The notes below the pieces were generated by a model. That model was not told the origin of the DNA, did no database searches, and saw only the letters and a program-made list of their open reading frames with translations. DNA of 64,000 bases from JABDIP01 sp965237625 (lineage in GTDB: Bacteria; Pseudomonadota; Alphaproteobacteria; DSM-16000; Inquilinaceae), in contig CBDEGD010000044.1 in the NCBI GenBank assembly GCA_965237625.1, forward strand, positions 248,001-312,000, read 5' to 3'. The position numbers and the translations under genes were made by a program. Of the stretch, positions 51,085 to 59,423 are shown in pieces. Numbering within the stretch: the first letter of the stretch is position 1; every line of letters begins with the position of its first letter.

Positions 51085-51708
51085 TCAGATTTCCGCCAGA
51101 TGGTTCGGTAGCTCGTCCTTGTCGTCGCGGGCCTTCGGGAAATGCTCCTCCAGCACCGCGCCGCAGCGGCCGATCGCCTCCAGAAAGCCGTCGGCGACCT
51201 GCTTATGCCGGATTTTTGCGACGAAGGCCTCGACCAGGGTGGACCAGGTGTCCGGCGCGACCTTCTCGTTGATCCCGGAATCGGCCAGCACCTCCACATA
51301 GCGCTCGGCCACCGATACGAACAGCAGCACCCCGGTCCGGCCCTCGGTGTGGTGCAGCCCCCGCGCCAGGAACTGTTCCCGGGCCAACCGGGTCGCTCGA
51401 CGGCGTTTGACCCGGCCGGGCACCAGCCGCATCTTCACCGGCGCCCACCGGAAAAACAGGGCCAGGACGGCGAACAGGGCCAGTTGGCCGCCATAGAGCT
51501 CGATCGGGTAGATCCAGGGATCGATCCACAGCACCACCGCCGGCACCGTCAGCGCCGCGATGGCCGCCCACAGAGTCGGGATGAACCAATACCCGTCGCT
51601 GGATCGCGCAATGACCGCGACGATCTCGCCGCCGGTCCTGCTCTCCGCCTGCTTGATCGCATTGGCGATCCGGGATTTTTCGTCACCCGTCAGAAACGCC
51701 ACGGTCAC
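51085..51708 (-). CDS. TPM-domain membrane protein
   Basis: A 207-residue protein with one or two membrane segments (about 45-64, 68-85: WFIPTLWAAIAALTVPAVVL) and a C-terminal TPM-type domain (about 120-200), seen as HHTEGRTGVLLFVSVAERYV and NEKVAPDTWSTLVEAFVAKI. The start is a GTG at 51708 that overlaps the stop of the next TPM gene (GTGA). These proteins usually occur as a pair with LemA; no lemA is present here. A membrane phosphatase or quality-control role has been proposed for the family but is not settled. Confidence 0.82.
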   Translation of the reverse strand: MTVAFLTGDEKSRIANAIKQAESRTGGEIVAVIARSSDGYWFIPTLWAAIAALTVPAVVLWIDPWIYPIELYGGQLALFAVLALFFRWAPVKMRLVPGRVKRRRATRLAREQFLARGLHHTEGRTGVLLFVSVAERYVEVLADSGINEKVAPDTWSTLVEAFVAKIRHKQVADGFLEAIGRCGAVLEEHFPKARDDKDELPNHLAEI

Positions 51709-52520
51709 CAACTCCCCGACGAGCCGCCGCCGCCGAAGCTGCCACCGCCGCCACTGAAACCGCCACCGCCGCCGCTGCCGAATCCGCCGGTCCAGCGGTT
51801 CGAGCGGCGTCGATCGCGGCCCCAGCGGCCGGATGAATTGTCCCAATGGCTATCGGCCGCGTTCGATTCGGCATCGCCACTCCGGGTGCGATCACGACGC
51901 GAGCGGCCATCGCGGAACGCATCCCGGATGATGATGATGACCACAATGCCGAAGACCCCAAACGCCAGGAAAGGAAGGTAGGCCGACACCTGAGCTCCCG
52001 ATATGAGCGACCGTGTCGGCGCCTCATAGGTCCCCGCGATCGCCGCCAGGATCGCGTCTACCCCCGCGCGCACGCCGCGCTCCAATTTGTCGCGGCGGAA
52101 CAGCGGCAGGATTTCCTCATCGATGATGGTATTCGCCAGGGCGTCGGTCAGGACGCTTTCCAGGCCGAAGCCGACTTCGATCCTCACCTTGCGGTCGTTC
52201 GGCGCGACGATCAGCAGCACGCCGTTGTCGCGATCCTGCTGGCCGATGCCCCAATGATTGCCGAGGCGAACGCCGAATTCCTCGATCGTGTAGCCCTGAA
52301 GAGAGCGCAGCGTGACCACGACGATCTGGTTGGTCGTTGCCGCCTCATGAGCCCGCAATTGCTCTGTAATCGCCAGTTCCGTCGAGCGGCGCAGGACCCT
52401 CGCTTCGTCCACGACGCGGCCGGCCAGTTCGGGAAACTCAGGTAAGGCGATCGCGGGCGCCGATTGAAGGATGCCGAACGCCAGAAGAACCAGCCAAACC
52501 CTGCCCATACCCATCGGCAC
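51705..52520 (-). CDS. TPM domain-containing exported protein (YgcG family)
   Basis: A 271-residue protein with a signal peptide (about 1-26: VWLVLLAFGILQSAPAIA), a TPM domain (about 30-165: VVDEARVLRRSTELAITEQL, DNGVLLIVAPNDRKVRIEVG, LFRRDKLERGVRAGVDAILA), one hydrophobic helix (about 183-200: FLAFGVFGIVVIIII), and an Arg/Asp-rich then Gly/Ser-rich tail ending GGGSSGSW, typical of this family. It is first of a two-gene unit with the TPM gene downstream, overlapping by four bases. tRNA-Gly lies just upstream. Confidence 0.87.
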   Translation of the reverse strand: MPMGMGRVWLVLLAFGILQSAPAIALPEFPELAGRVVDEARVLRRSTELAITEQLRAHEAATTNQIVVVTLRSLQGYTIEEFGVRLGNHWGIGQQDRDNGVLLIVAPNDRKVRIEVGFGLESVLTDALANTIIDEEILPLFRRDKLERGVRAGVDAILAAIAGTYEAPTRSLISGAQVSAYLPFLAFGVFGIVVIIIIRDAFRDGRSRRDRTRSGDAESNAADSHWDNSSGRWGRDRRRSNRWTGGFGSGGGGGFSGGGGSFGGGGSSGSW

Positions 52521-52619
52521 CGCCCCAAAACCGGTGGAAGATTCGCGGGAGAAAGTAACAGGGCCGGTCGGGAAACTCTACCGACGCGATTGTCCGCCGC
52601 TTAGTCGTATGCCGGGGAT

Positions 52620-52694
52620 TGGAGCGGGTGAAGGGGATCGAACCCTCGACACCTAGCTTGGGAAGCTAGTGCTCTACCACTGAGCTACACCCGC
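52620..52694 (-). tRNA. tRNA-Gly, anticodon CCC
   Basis: A complete cloverleaf of 75 bases including an encoded CCA: acceptor GCGGGTG/CACCCGC, D arm GCTC-AGTGGTA-GAGC, anticodon arm CTAGC-TTCCCAA-GCTAG and T arm GAGGG-TTCGATC-CCCTT. The loop TTCCCAA gives anticodon CCC, reading the glycine codon GGG. Discriminator is U. The D loop is short and the variable loop is five bases. Regions 52521-52619 and 52695-52941 show no other feature. Confidence 0.95.
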
Positions 52695-52941
52695 GTCAGG
52701 GCCGTTATAGGCGATGGCCAGGGGCGCTTCAAGGAAACCGGCGGTCGTCGCATGGAAGGTCCCGCCCGAGGCCGGCGGTATAGCCGGGCGGCACGGGCAA
52801 CTCCCTATGGTGGAACGGGCGCGACCGTCGCTCTCCCATTCCGCTCGCGGCCCATAAAGCCTGCGTGAGGTGGGGCTTGCGCTGCTGACAGACCGGCGCT
52901 CAAACTCTAGGGTCGCGACCGGAAAACGGGATGAGGGCATC

Positions 52942-54168
52942 ATGAGATTCGGCAGACGGTTTCTTGCCGCCGCCTTCGGCATCGCGGTGGTAATGGCCGC
53001 AGGGGTTGGCACGGTTCGGGCGCAGGAGGCAGGCGGGGCGGGTTGGAACGCGGTGCTGGAGCGGGCGCGGGGCCAGACGGTGTATTTCAACGCCTGGGGC
53101 GGATCGCAGCAGATCAACGACTATATCGGCTGGGCCGGTGGGCGCATCTGGGACCTGTACGGCGTCGAGCTGCGCCACACCAAGGTCGCCGACACAGCCG
53201 ATGTGATCAGCCGCATTCTGGCGGAGAAGACCGCCGGGCGTGAGGATGGCGGCTCGGTCGATCTGGTCTGGATCAATGGCGAGAACTTCGCGGCAATGAA
53301 GCGCAACGGCATGCTGGGTGCGCCCTTCGTCGCCGCGCTGCCGAACTTCGCCCTGGTCGATACGGCGGGCAAGCCGACCACGCTGATCGACTTCACGGTG
53401 CCGACCGACGGGTTGGAATCGCCCTGGGGCATGGCGCAGCTGGTGTTCATCTACGATACCGCACGGCTGACCGACCCGCCGGATAGCATGGCGGCGATGC
53501 TGGCCTACCTGACCGACAATCCGGGTCGCTTCACCTATCCGCTGCCACCGGATTTCCTCGGCACCACCTTCCTGAAGCAGGCCCTGACCGAGCTGGCCGC
53601 CGATCGCGCGCCCTTGCTGCACCCGGTCGAGGAGGCGGATTTCGCTGGGGTGACGGCGCCGCTCTGGGACTATCTCGACCGGCTGCACCCGGTGCTGTGG
53701 CGCCAGGGCGCCGCCTTCCCGACCAGCAGCGAGACGACGCTGCAGATGCTGGATGATGGCGAGATCGACATCACCTTCACTTTTAACCCGGGCGCAGCCA
53801 GCGCCGCCATCGCCGATGGGCGACTGCCGGATTCGGTGCGGACCTACGTGCTGGCCGGCGGCACCCTGGGCAACACCCATTTCGTGGCCATTCCGTTCAA
53901 CAGCAGCGCCCGGGAAGGCGCCATGGTGGTCGCCAACTTCCTGCTGTCGCCGGAAGCCCAGATCCGCAAGGACGACCCGACGATCTGGGGCGACCCGACG
54001 GTGCTGTCCATCGACCGGCTGGATGAAGAGGATCGAATGGCCTTCGCCGCCCTGCCGCGGGGCATCGCCACCCTGGCGCCGGAGGAGCTCGGCCGGCCAC
54101 TGCTCGAGCCGCACGCTTCCTGGACCGACGCACTCGAAGCGGAATGGCTAAAACGCTACGCCCGATAG
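52942..54168 (+). CDS. ynjB: ABC transporter substrate-binding protein, YnjB family
   Basis: A 408-residue periplasmic solute-binding protein with a signal peptide (about 1-28, RFLAAAFGIAVVMAAGVGTV). The mature part has the YnjB pattern: QTVYFNAWGGSQQINDYIGW (about 42-61), RHTKVADTADVISRILAEKT, and TFTFNPGAASAAIADGRLPD. It starts a ynjBCD operon and overlaps the permease start by 25 bases. YnjBCD is related to thiamine and iron-type importers, but its substrate is unknown. ATG 52942 is chosen because it starts the signal peptide. Confidence 0.88.
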   Translation: MRFGRRFLAAAFGIAVVMAAGVGTVRAQEAGGAGWNAVLERARGQTVYFNAWGGSQQINDYIGWAGGRIWDLYGVELRHTKVADTADVISRILAEKTAGREDGGSVDLVWINGENFAAMKRNGMLGAPFVAALPNFALVDTAGKPTTLIDFTVPTDGLESPWGMAQLVFIYDTARLTDPPDSMAAMLAYLTDNPGRFTYPLPPDFLGTTFLKQALTELAADRAPLLHPVEEADFAGVTAPLWDYLDRLHPVLWRQGAAFPTSSETTLQMLDDGEIDITFTFNPGAASAAIADGRLPDSVRTYVLAGGTLGNTHFVAIPFNSSAREGAMVVANFLLSPEAQIRKDDPTIWGDPTVLSIDRLDEEDRMAFAALPRGIATLAPEELGRPLLEPHASWTDALEAEWLKRYAR

Positions 54169-55931
54169 GGGGCGGTCCCATCGTCGACTTGGCGCCAGAC
54201 GACGCGCCGGGCACCATGGACGCGACGGCCGGTCGGGTGATGCGGCCCGGCACCCGGATGGTCGCAATTCCAGCGGTCACCCTGGCCCTGTTTCTGGTGC
54301 CGATCTGCCTCGGCCTGATCGGCACCTGGGCGCCGGCGCTCGGCTACCTTCCGGCACTGGGCGGCACCGGGCTCAGCCTCGACCCTTGGCGGCAACTACT
54401 CGATGCGCCGGGGTTAGGCACGGCGATCCGGCTGACCCTGACCAGCGGGTTTCTGTCCACCGCCCTGGCGCTGGGACTGTCCATCTCGCTGCTGGCGGCA
54501 TGGCACGGGACGCGGGCGTTCGGCATCCTGCGCCGGGTTCTGGCGCCGTTACTGGCGGTGCCCCATGCGGCACTCGCGATCGGCCTCGCCTTTCTGCTGA
54601 CGCCGAGCGGATGGCTCGCCCGCTCCCTGTCGCCCTGGGCCACCGGATGGGACCGCCCTCCGGATTTCGCCATCGTCCAGGACCCTTATGGCATCCTGCT
54701 GACCTTTGGCTTGGCATTGAAGGAAACGCCGTTCCTGCTGTTGATCGCGGTCGCCGCCACCGGCCAGATCGGCACCGACCGGACCTTGGCGGTCGCCCGC
54801 ACCGCCGGCTACGGCCCGGTCATGGCCTGGGTCAAGACCGTGCTGCCGCAACTCTATCCGCTGATCCGCCTGCCGATCTATGCTGTCCTGGCCTTCTCCC
54901 TGTCGGTGGTGGACATGGCGCTGATCCTCGGCCCGGCGACACCGCCGCCGCTGGCACCTTTGGTGCTGCGCTGGTTCAACGACCCGAATTTGGGCATGCG
55001 CTTCATGGCCGCTGCCGGCGCCTGTCTGCAATTCGGCCTGGTTGCCGCGGCGATCGGCACCTGGTATGCCCTGGAACGATTGGCGATCCGATGCGCCCGT
55101 CCCTGGATTGCCGCCGGCCGTCGCGGCTCGGGCGGCAGTGCGTTGCGCATCGCCAGCGGCGGCACCGTCATGCTGGCGGTCACCGCCGCGGTGCTCAGCC
55201 TGGCCTGCCTGGCGATCTGGTCGCTGACCTGGCGCTGGCGGTTCCCGGATTTTCTGCCCGGCAGCTGGACCACCGAAAACTGGATGCAGCATCTTTGGGC
55301 GCTGTCCCAGCCCGCCGGCACCACGCTGACCGTCGGCGTGGCCGCCACCGCCGCCGCCCTTGCCCTGGCCATCGGCTGCCTGGAATATGAATGCCGGGCC
55401 GGCGTGAGGCCGACCACGCGCGCTCTATGGCTTCTATACATGCCGCTGTTGGTGCCGCAGATCGCATTTCTATTCGGTATCCAGGTATTGCTGGTGGTCG
55501 GGCGGCTGGACGGGCGCTGGATCGCCCTCACCTGGAGCCATCTGCTGTTCGTACTGCCATACGTGTTCCTGGCGCTGTCCGACCCCTGGCGCAAGCTGGA
55601 CGATCGCTATGCCCGGACAGCCGCCTGCCTGGGAGCATCGCCGGCGCGGGTCTTCTGGCGTATCAAGGTGCCCATGCTGCTACGGCCGATCCTGTTCGCC
55701 GGCGCGGTCGGCTTTTCGGTCAGCGTGGCACAATATCTGCCGACCCTGTTCGCCGGCGCCGGCCGCCTTACATCGCTGACCACGGAGGCTGTCGGATTGG
55801 CGGCGGGCGCGGACCGACGCATCGTCGGGGTTTATGCCTTCGCCCAGATGGCCATGCCGTTGCTGGGATTCGCCGTCGCCCTGTCGGTGCCGGCAATCCT
55901 GTTCCGCAAGCGACAAGGGCTGAAGGTATGA
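54144..55931 (+). CDS. ynjC: ABC transporter permease, YnjC family
   Basis: A 595-residue fused permease with about twelve hydrophobic helices in two halves (about 35-290 and 340-590). Each half has an inner-membrane EAA-type loop: MAWVKTVLPQLYPLIRLPIY in the first and RVFWRIKVPMLLRPILFAGA in the second. The first 30 residues are cytoplasmic. It overlaps the binding protein at its start and the ATPase at its end, so the three are translationally coupled. The fused arrangement is like YnjC of E. coli. Confidence 0.88.
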   Translation: MAKTLRPIGGGPIVDLAPDDAPGTMDATAGRVMRPGTRMVAIPAVTLALFLVPICLGLIGTWAPALGYLPALGGTGLSLDPWRQLLDAPGLGTAIRLTLTSGFLSTALALGLSISLLAAWHGTRAFGILRRVLAPLLAVPHAALAIGLAFLLTPSGWLARSLSPWATGWDRPPDFAIVQDPYGILLTFGLALKETPFLLLIAVAATGQIGTDRTLAVARTAGYGPVMAWVKTVLPQLYPLIRLPIYAVLAFSLSVVDMALILGPATPPPLAPLVLRWFNDPNLGMRFMAAAGACLQFGLVAAAIGTWYALERLAIRCARPWIAAGRRGSGGSALRIASGGTVMLAVTAAVLSLACLAIWSLTWRWRFPDFLPGSWTTENWMQHLWALSQPAGTTLTVGVAATAAALALAIGCLEYECRAGVRPTTRALWLLYMPLLVPQIAFLFGIQVLLVVGRLDGRWIALTWSHLLFVLPYVFLALSDPWRKLDDRYARTAACLGASPARVFWRIKVPMLLRPILFAGAVGFSVSVAQYLPTLFAGAGRLTSLTTEAVGLAAGADRRIVGVYAFAQMAMPLLGFAVALSVPAILFRKRQGLKV

Positions 55932-56632
55932 GCGCCCCGTCCCCGATCACCCCGCCGGTTATCCCCCCGGTCACCCCACTGAAGCCGGCTGAGGATGGGC
56001 TGGACCTCGACGGCGTCACCCTGACGCTGGGCGGCGACACCCTCCTGGGACCCCTGACCCTCTCGGTGCGACCGGGGACCATCGCCACCTTGATGGGACC
56101 CAGCGGCTCCGGAAAGTCGAGCCTGCTGGCGCTGATCTGCGGCACTTTGGACCCGGTCTTTTCCTGGTCGGGGCAGATCAGGCTGGGCGGCCGGGACATC
56201 GCATCCCTGCCACCGGAACGCCGGGGGGTCGGCATCTTGTTCCAGGACGATCTGCTGTTTCCGCATTTGTCGGTCGGCGACAATCTCGCCTTTGCCCTTC
56301 CGGCCGAGGTGAAGGGCCGGGCGGCACGCCGGGAACGGGTCGAGGCGGCGTTGGCCGAGGCCGGGCTGACGGGCTTTGCCGACCGCGACCCGGCGACCCT
56401 CTCCGGCGGCCAGCGCGCCCGCGCCGCCTTGATGCGCACCCTGCTGGCCGAACCGCGCGCTCTGTTGTTGGATGAGCCGTTCTCCAAGCTCGATGCGGCG
56501 CTCAAGACCCGGTTCCGCGAGTTCGTGTTCAGCCACGCCCGCGATCTCGGCCTGCCGACCTTGCTGGTCACACACGATCCGGCAGATGCCGACGCCACCG
56601 GCGGCCCGGTCATCGAACAGGCGGCCGGTTAG
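55928..56632 (+). CDS. ynjD: ABC transporter ATP-binding protein, YnjD family
   Basis: A 234-residue ATPase of the importer. Walker A is MGPSGSGKSSLLAL (about 60-73), the Q-loop region GILFQDDLLFPHLSVGDNLA (about 98-117), the ABC signature LSGGQRARAALMRT (about 150-163), Walker B ALLLDEPFSKLDAALKTR (about 170-187), and the switch His in VTHDPADAD. The N-terminus has a Pro/Ile-rich run (about 3-20) that may be disordered. The ATG overlaps the permease stop by four bases. Confidence 0.92.
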   Translation: MSAPSPITPPVIPPVTPLKPAEDGLDLDGVTLTLGGDTLLGPLTLSVRPGTIATLMGPSGSGKSSLLALICGTLDPVFSWSGQIRLGGRDIASLPPERRGVGILFQDDLLFPHLSVGDNLAFALPAEVKGRAARRERVEAALAEAGLTGFADRDPATLSGGQRARAALMRTLLAEPRALLLDEPFSKLDAALKTRFREFVFSHARDLGLPTLLVTHDPADADATGGPVIEQAAG

Positions 56633-56710
56633 CGCCGCTGCGTTATCGATGCAGGGATCGAAGGGTCGGATTTGCTGCACCGTTGAAGTGGCCTTTCCAG
56701 TTCAGTGCTA

Positions 56711-56725
56711 CCCCCTCACCCTCCC
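56711..56725. repeat. REP-like repeat, single arm
   Basis: CCCCCTCACCCTCCC is identical to the left outer arm of the repeat at 45728. No complementary arm follows, so it is a truncated or decayed copy. It lies 79 bases after the ABC operon. The rest of 56633-56918 shows no gene and probably holds the promoter of the OmpA-like gene. Confidence 0.6.
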
Positions 56726-56918
56726 ACGTCTCCAATCGGCACTGAAGCGACCGCCATCACAATTTCTTGGATTTGACACAAATCATCGTGAAAGGGCCGG
56801 AATCCCTGGGAATAGTGTGCCGTCGACCAGGGGCGGGAGACGGACAACCGGAAGCCACCCGAACACCGGCGATAACGTGCGGCCATGAGGGCGACGCGCG
56901 AACAAATTGGAGAGGCAG

Positions 56919-57755
56919 ATGAGACTCACAGGAACGAGGCCGATCGCGATCGGCCTGGGCGCGGCCTTGCTTGCGGGATGCAGTGGACAGGCGATCGAGC
57001 GTTTTCAACAATCCGAAGCCGTCGGCAGCCCGTTTACCCAAAGGCTGGCCGCCGAATACCGCCAGACCGTTACCTTCGAAGCCGACGAGATGTACGATTG
57101 GGCCGATGCGGCCTACTTCGCGCGCAAGGGCACACAGGCCGCCGCCGGCGAATTGGTTCCGCCCGAGGCGATCGATAACTGGTTGATCCCGGAAACCTCC
57201 GTTGAAGAGCTCACCAGCGCCCATGGCCGGCTGGCCAAAGTGCTGGCCGAGGGCGGGCGCGAGGTCGACCCGGCCGCGGCAGCCGTGGCGCAGGCCAAAT
57301 TTGATTGCTGGATAGAGCAACAGGAAGAGAACCACCAGCCCGACCATATCGCCGCCTGCCGCGACGACTTCCTGGTCGCGCTGACCACAGTCGAGGACAA
57401 GATGGCGCCGGTGGCGGCCACCGACACGCCGGTCCATCTGGTCTTCTTCGACCACAACAGCGCCCAACTCACGGCCACCGGTGAAAGCGCGCTGCAAACC
57501 CTGGTCGATGAGGCAAAATCCGGCGACAGCCCGGAGATCACCGTGGTCGGACATGCCGACCGATCCGGGGCGGAAGCCTATAATCTGAGCCTGTCGATGC
57601 GCCGGGCCGAAGCCATTAAATCGGCCCTTGAGACTGCTGGTGTGACCGGGTCGCGGATCGTCGTGGAGGCCGCCGGTGAGGCGAGCCCGGCGGTGGTGAC
57701 CCAGGACGGCGTGCGTGAGCCGTCCAACCGGCGCGCGGAGATCCGGCTCCGTTAG
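56919..57755 (+). CDS. OmpA-family lipoprotein (paralogue 2)
   Basis: A 278-residue outer-membrane lipoprotein. The lipobox is LLAGCS (Cys about 21), the middle domain holds KFDCWIEQQEENHQPDHIAA (about 128-147), and the C-terminal OmpA domain (about 170-278) includes VFFDHNSAQLTATGESALQT and VVGHADRSGAEAYNLSLSMR. A paralogue at 25979 shares the same order and the QEENHQP motif. ATG 56919 has GGAGAG upstream. It should sit at the outer membrane and bind peptidoglycan. A stable GC hairpin follows. Confidence 0.88.
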   Translation: MRLTGTRPIAIGLGAALLAGCSGQAIERFQQSEAVGSPFTQRLAAEYRQTVTFEADEMYDWADAAYFARKGTQAAAGELVPPEAIDNWLIPETSVEELTSAHGRLAKVLAEGGREVDPAAAAVAQAKFDCWIEQQEENHQPDHIAACRDDFLVALTTVEDKMAPVAATDTPVHLVFFDHNSAQLTATGESALQTLVDEAKSGDSPEITVVGHADRSGAEAYNLSLSMRRAEAIKSALETAGVTGSRIVVEAAGEASPAVVTQDGVREPSNRRAEIRLR

Positions 57756-57761
57756 GCCCAG

Positions 57762-57789
57762 GGCTCTCGCCCCGGTCGGGGTGAGAGCC
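57762..57789 (+). terminator. Hairpin after the OmpA-like gene
   Basis: GGCTCTCGCCCC (57762-57773) pairs with GGGGTGAGAGCC (57778-57789), one G-U, loop GGTC. It follows the stop by six bases. There is no T-tract, so termination is possible but not certain. Confidence 0.5.
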
Positions 57790-57918
57790 ATCGGTCCAGC
57801 GCCGCCTTCCAGAGGTGTCCGGCCGGCGCCGCTGGACAGGGCGGGCAGCAACCGATATCTAGTCATTTCCGTGGAGGGCAGGTACGTCCTCCCGGAAAGC
57901 TGGGAAACGGTTGCCTGC

Positions 57919-58311
57919 ATGTATGAGACAGTGACGCGCGGTATCCAGGTAACGGTGGAGCCGTGCTATCTCGAGGACCAGTCTTCGCCCCCGGACAATC
58001 ATTTTGTCTGGTCCTATCACGTGCGTATCGAGAATTGCGGCGGCGAGACCGTTCAACTGCGCAATCGCTATTGGCGTATCACCGATAGCTGGGGGCGAAT
58101 CCAGGAGGTTCGCGGCGCCGGCGTGGTCGGTGTGGAGCCAGTGCTGAGCCCGGGAGAGAGCTTCGAATACACCAGCGGCACGCCGCTCAACGCGCCTTCA
58201 GGGATCATGGTCGGCACCTATGAGATGGAGACCACCGGCGGCGCCCGGTTCGACGTCGATATCCCGGCTTTCTCGCTCGACAGCCCGCACGACACCGCGC
58301 CGCTGAACTGA
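57919..58311 (+). CDS. apaG: Co2+/Mg2+ efflux protein ApaG
   Basis: A 130-residue ApaG-family protein with a fibronectin III-like fold. The start MYETVTRGIQVTVEPCYLED and the run HFVWSYHVRIENCGGETVQL (about 32-51), with ITDSWGRIQEVRGAGVVG and FEYTSGTPLNAPSGIMVGTY, are typical. ApaG is linked to Co/Mg resistance and to the diadenosine tetraphosphatase locus, but its biochemical role is unclear. It lies between the OmpA-like gene and folE. Confidence 0.94.
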   Translation: MYETVTRGIQVTVEPCYLEDQSSPPDNHFVWSYHVRIENCGGETVQLRNRYWRITDSWGRIQEVRGAGVVGVEPVLSPGESFEYTSGTPLNAPSGIMVGTYEMETTGGARFDVDIPAFSLDSPHDTAPLN

Positions 58312-58429
58312 TCAAGACCCGCGATTGGCAATCGGGTTCGGGGTTGAAACTATTTCTCAACGCGCCACGTAGCTAACTCCATCCTGTACGGCTTCGCCGG
58401 ATGTATTTGCGTGGGATAAGGAGACCGTA

Positions 58430-59080
58430 GTGACACCGGCACCAACCCCGCTACGCAAGCGTTCCCAATCGCCGGGATCCGGCAAACAGACCGCCGAGAA
58501 CCCACCCCAGCGTCCGACCAGCGCGGAGGCCGAAGAGGCCGTCCGCACGCTGATCCGCTGGGCGGGCGACGACCCGTCCCGTGAGGGGCTGCTGGGCACG
58601 CCGGATCGGGTTGTGCGCGCCTATCTCGAATTCTTCGCCGGCTATGGCGAGGACCCGCACGAAATCCTGCAGCGCACCTTCGAAGAGGTCGAAGGTTACG
58701 ACGAGATGGTGGTGCTGCGGGATATCTCCTTCGAGTCCCATTGCGAGCATCACATGGTGCCGATCATCGGCAAGGCCCATGTGGGTTATTTGCCGCACCG
58801 CCGAGTTGTCGGCATCAGCAAGCTTGCGCGGGTTGTCGACGCCTATGCCCGCCGGCTGCAAATCCAGGAGAAGATGACCGCGCAGATCGCCGATTCCATC
58901 GATGGCGCCCTGCAGCCGCGCGGCGTGGCGGTGATCATCGAATCCGAGCACCACTGCATGACCACAAGGGGCGTGCACAAGGACGGCACCACCATGGTCA
59001 CCAGCCGGATGATCGGCGCCTTTCGCGACGATATCCAACTGCGCCGCGAGTTCCAGGCAATGGCCGGGCTCAACACCTAG
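58430..59080 (+). CDS. folE: GTP cyclohydrolase I
   Basis: A 216-residue enzyme that opens GTP to dihydroneopterin triphosphate for folate and related pterins. It has AEEAVRTLIRWAGDDPSREG (about 35-54), zinc ligands in SFESHCEHHMVPIIGKAHVG (about 99-118), SKLARVVDAYARRLQIQEKM, and the second zinc Cys in SEHHCMTTRGVHKDG. The start is a GTG at 58430 with AAGGAG at 58418-58423. A repeat element begins at the stop codon. Confidence 0.96.
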   Translation: MTPAPTPLRKRSQSPGSGKQTAENPPQRPTSAEAEEAVRTLIRWAGDDPSREGLLGTPDRVVRAYLEFFAGYGEDPHEILQRTFEEVEGYDEMVVLRDISFESHCEHHMVPIIGKAHVGYLPHRRVVGISKLARVVDAYARRLQIQEKMTAQIADSIDGALQPRGVAVIIESEHHCMTTRGVHKDGTTMVTSRMIGAFRDDIQLRREFQAMAGLNT

Positions 59081-59332
59081 GTTTTTTCACCACCAAGGCA
59101 CCAAGGCACCAAGAGTTCCGGTTGATTGCGCCGCAGGCACCTTGTTTGAATGGTGATCGATCGCACACGGTGCGGTTGGCATGACCTGCCAGGACCAACA
59201 GTTCATCCTGGCGTCAGATTTCTGCATTGTTTCGGTGTGGCCACGATTATTGATGCGCCTTCGGCGCGACAAGCCGGAACTCTTGGTGCCTTGGTGTCTT
59301 GGTGCCTTGGTGTCTTGGTGGTGAAAAAAACC
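59080..59332. repeat. Inverted-repeat element with 9-bp CTTGGTGNC units
   Basis: A 253-base element. The left arm begins GGTTTTTTCACCACCAAGGC (59080) and contains three CACCAAG-type units, followed by AGTTCCGG. The right arm (about 59252-59332) is its inverted counterpart, ending in GGTGGTGAAAAAAACC, but with five units. Beyond AGTTCCGG the two arms still match imperfectly (GCGCCGCAGGCA against GCGCCGAAGGCG). Units are CTTGGTGCC or CTTGGTGTC. It starts at the last base of the folE stop. A similar repeat is seen in many environmental bacterial genomes. No transposase is inside. Confidence 0.85.
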
Positions 59333-59423
59333 AACAGGACCCACTATGGACAAAGACTGCATCTAGGGCCGATTATCCCGCCCGTCATTCCGACCGATTC
59401 CAAAAACAAAGATATCGGAATAC

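Noticed and set aside
59080..59332. CTTGGTGNC repeats considered as a CRISPR-like array
   Set aside because: Units are 9 bases, directly adjacent with no spacers, and arranged as inverted arms.
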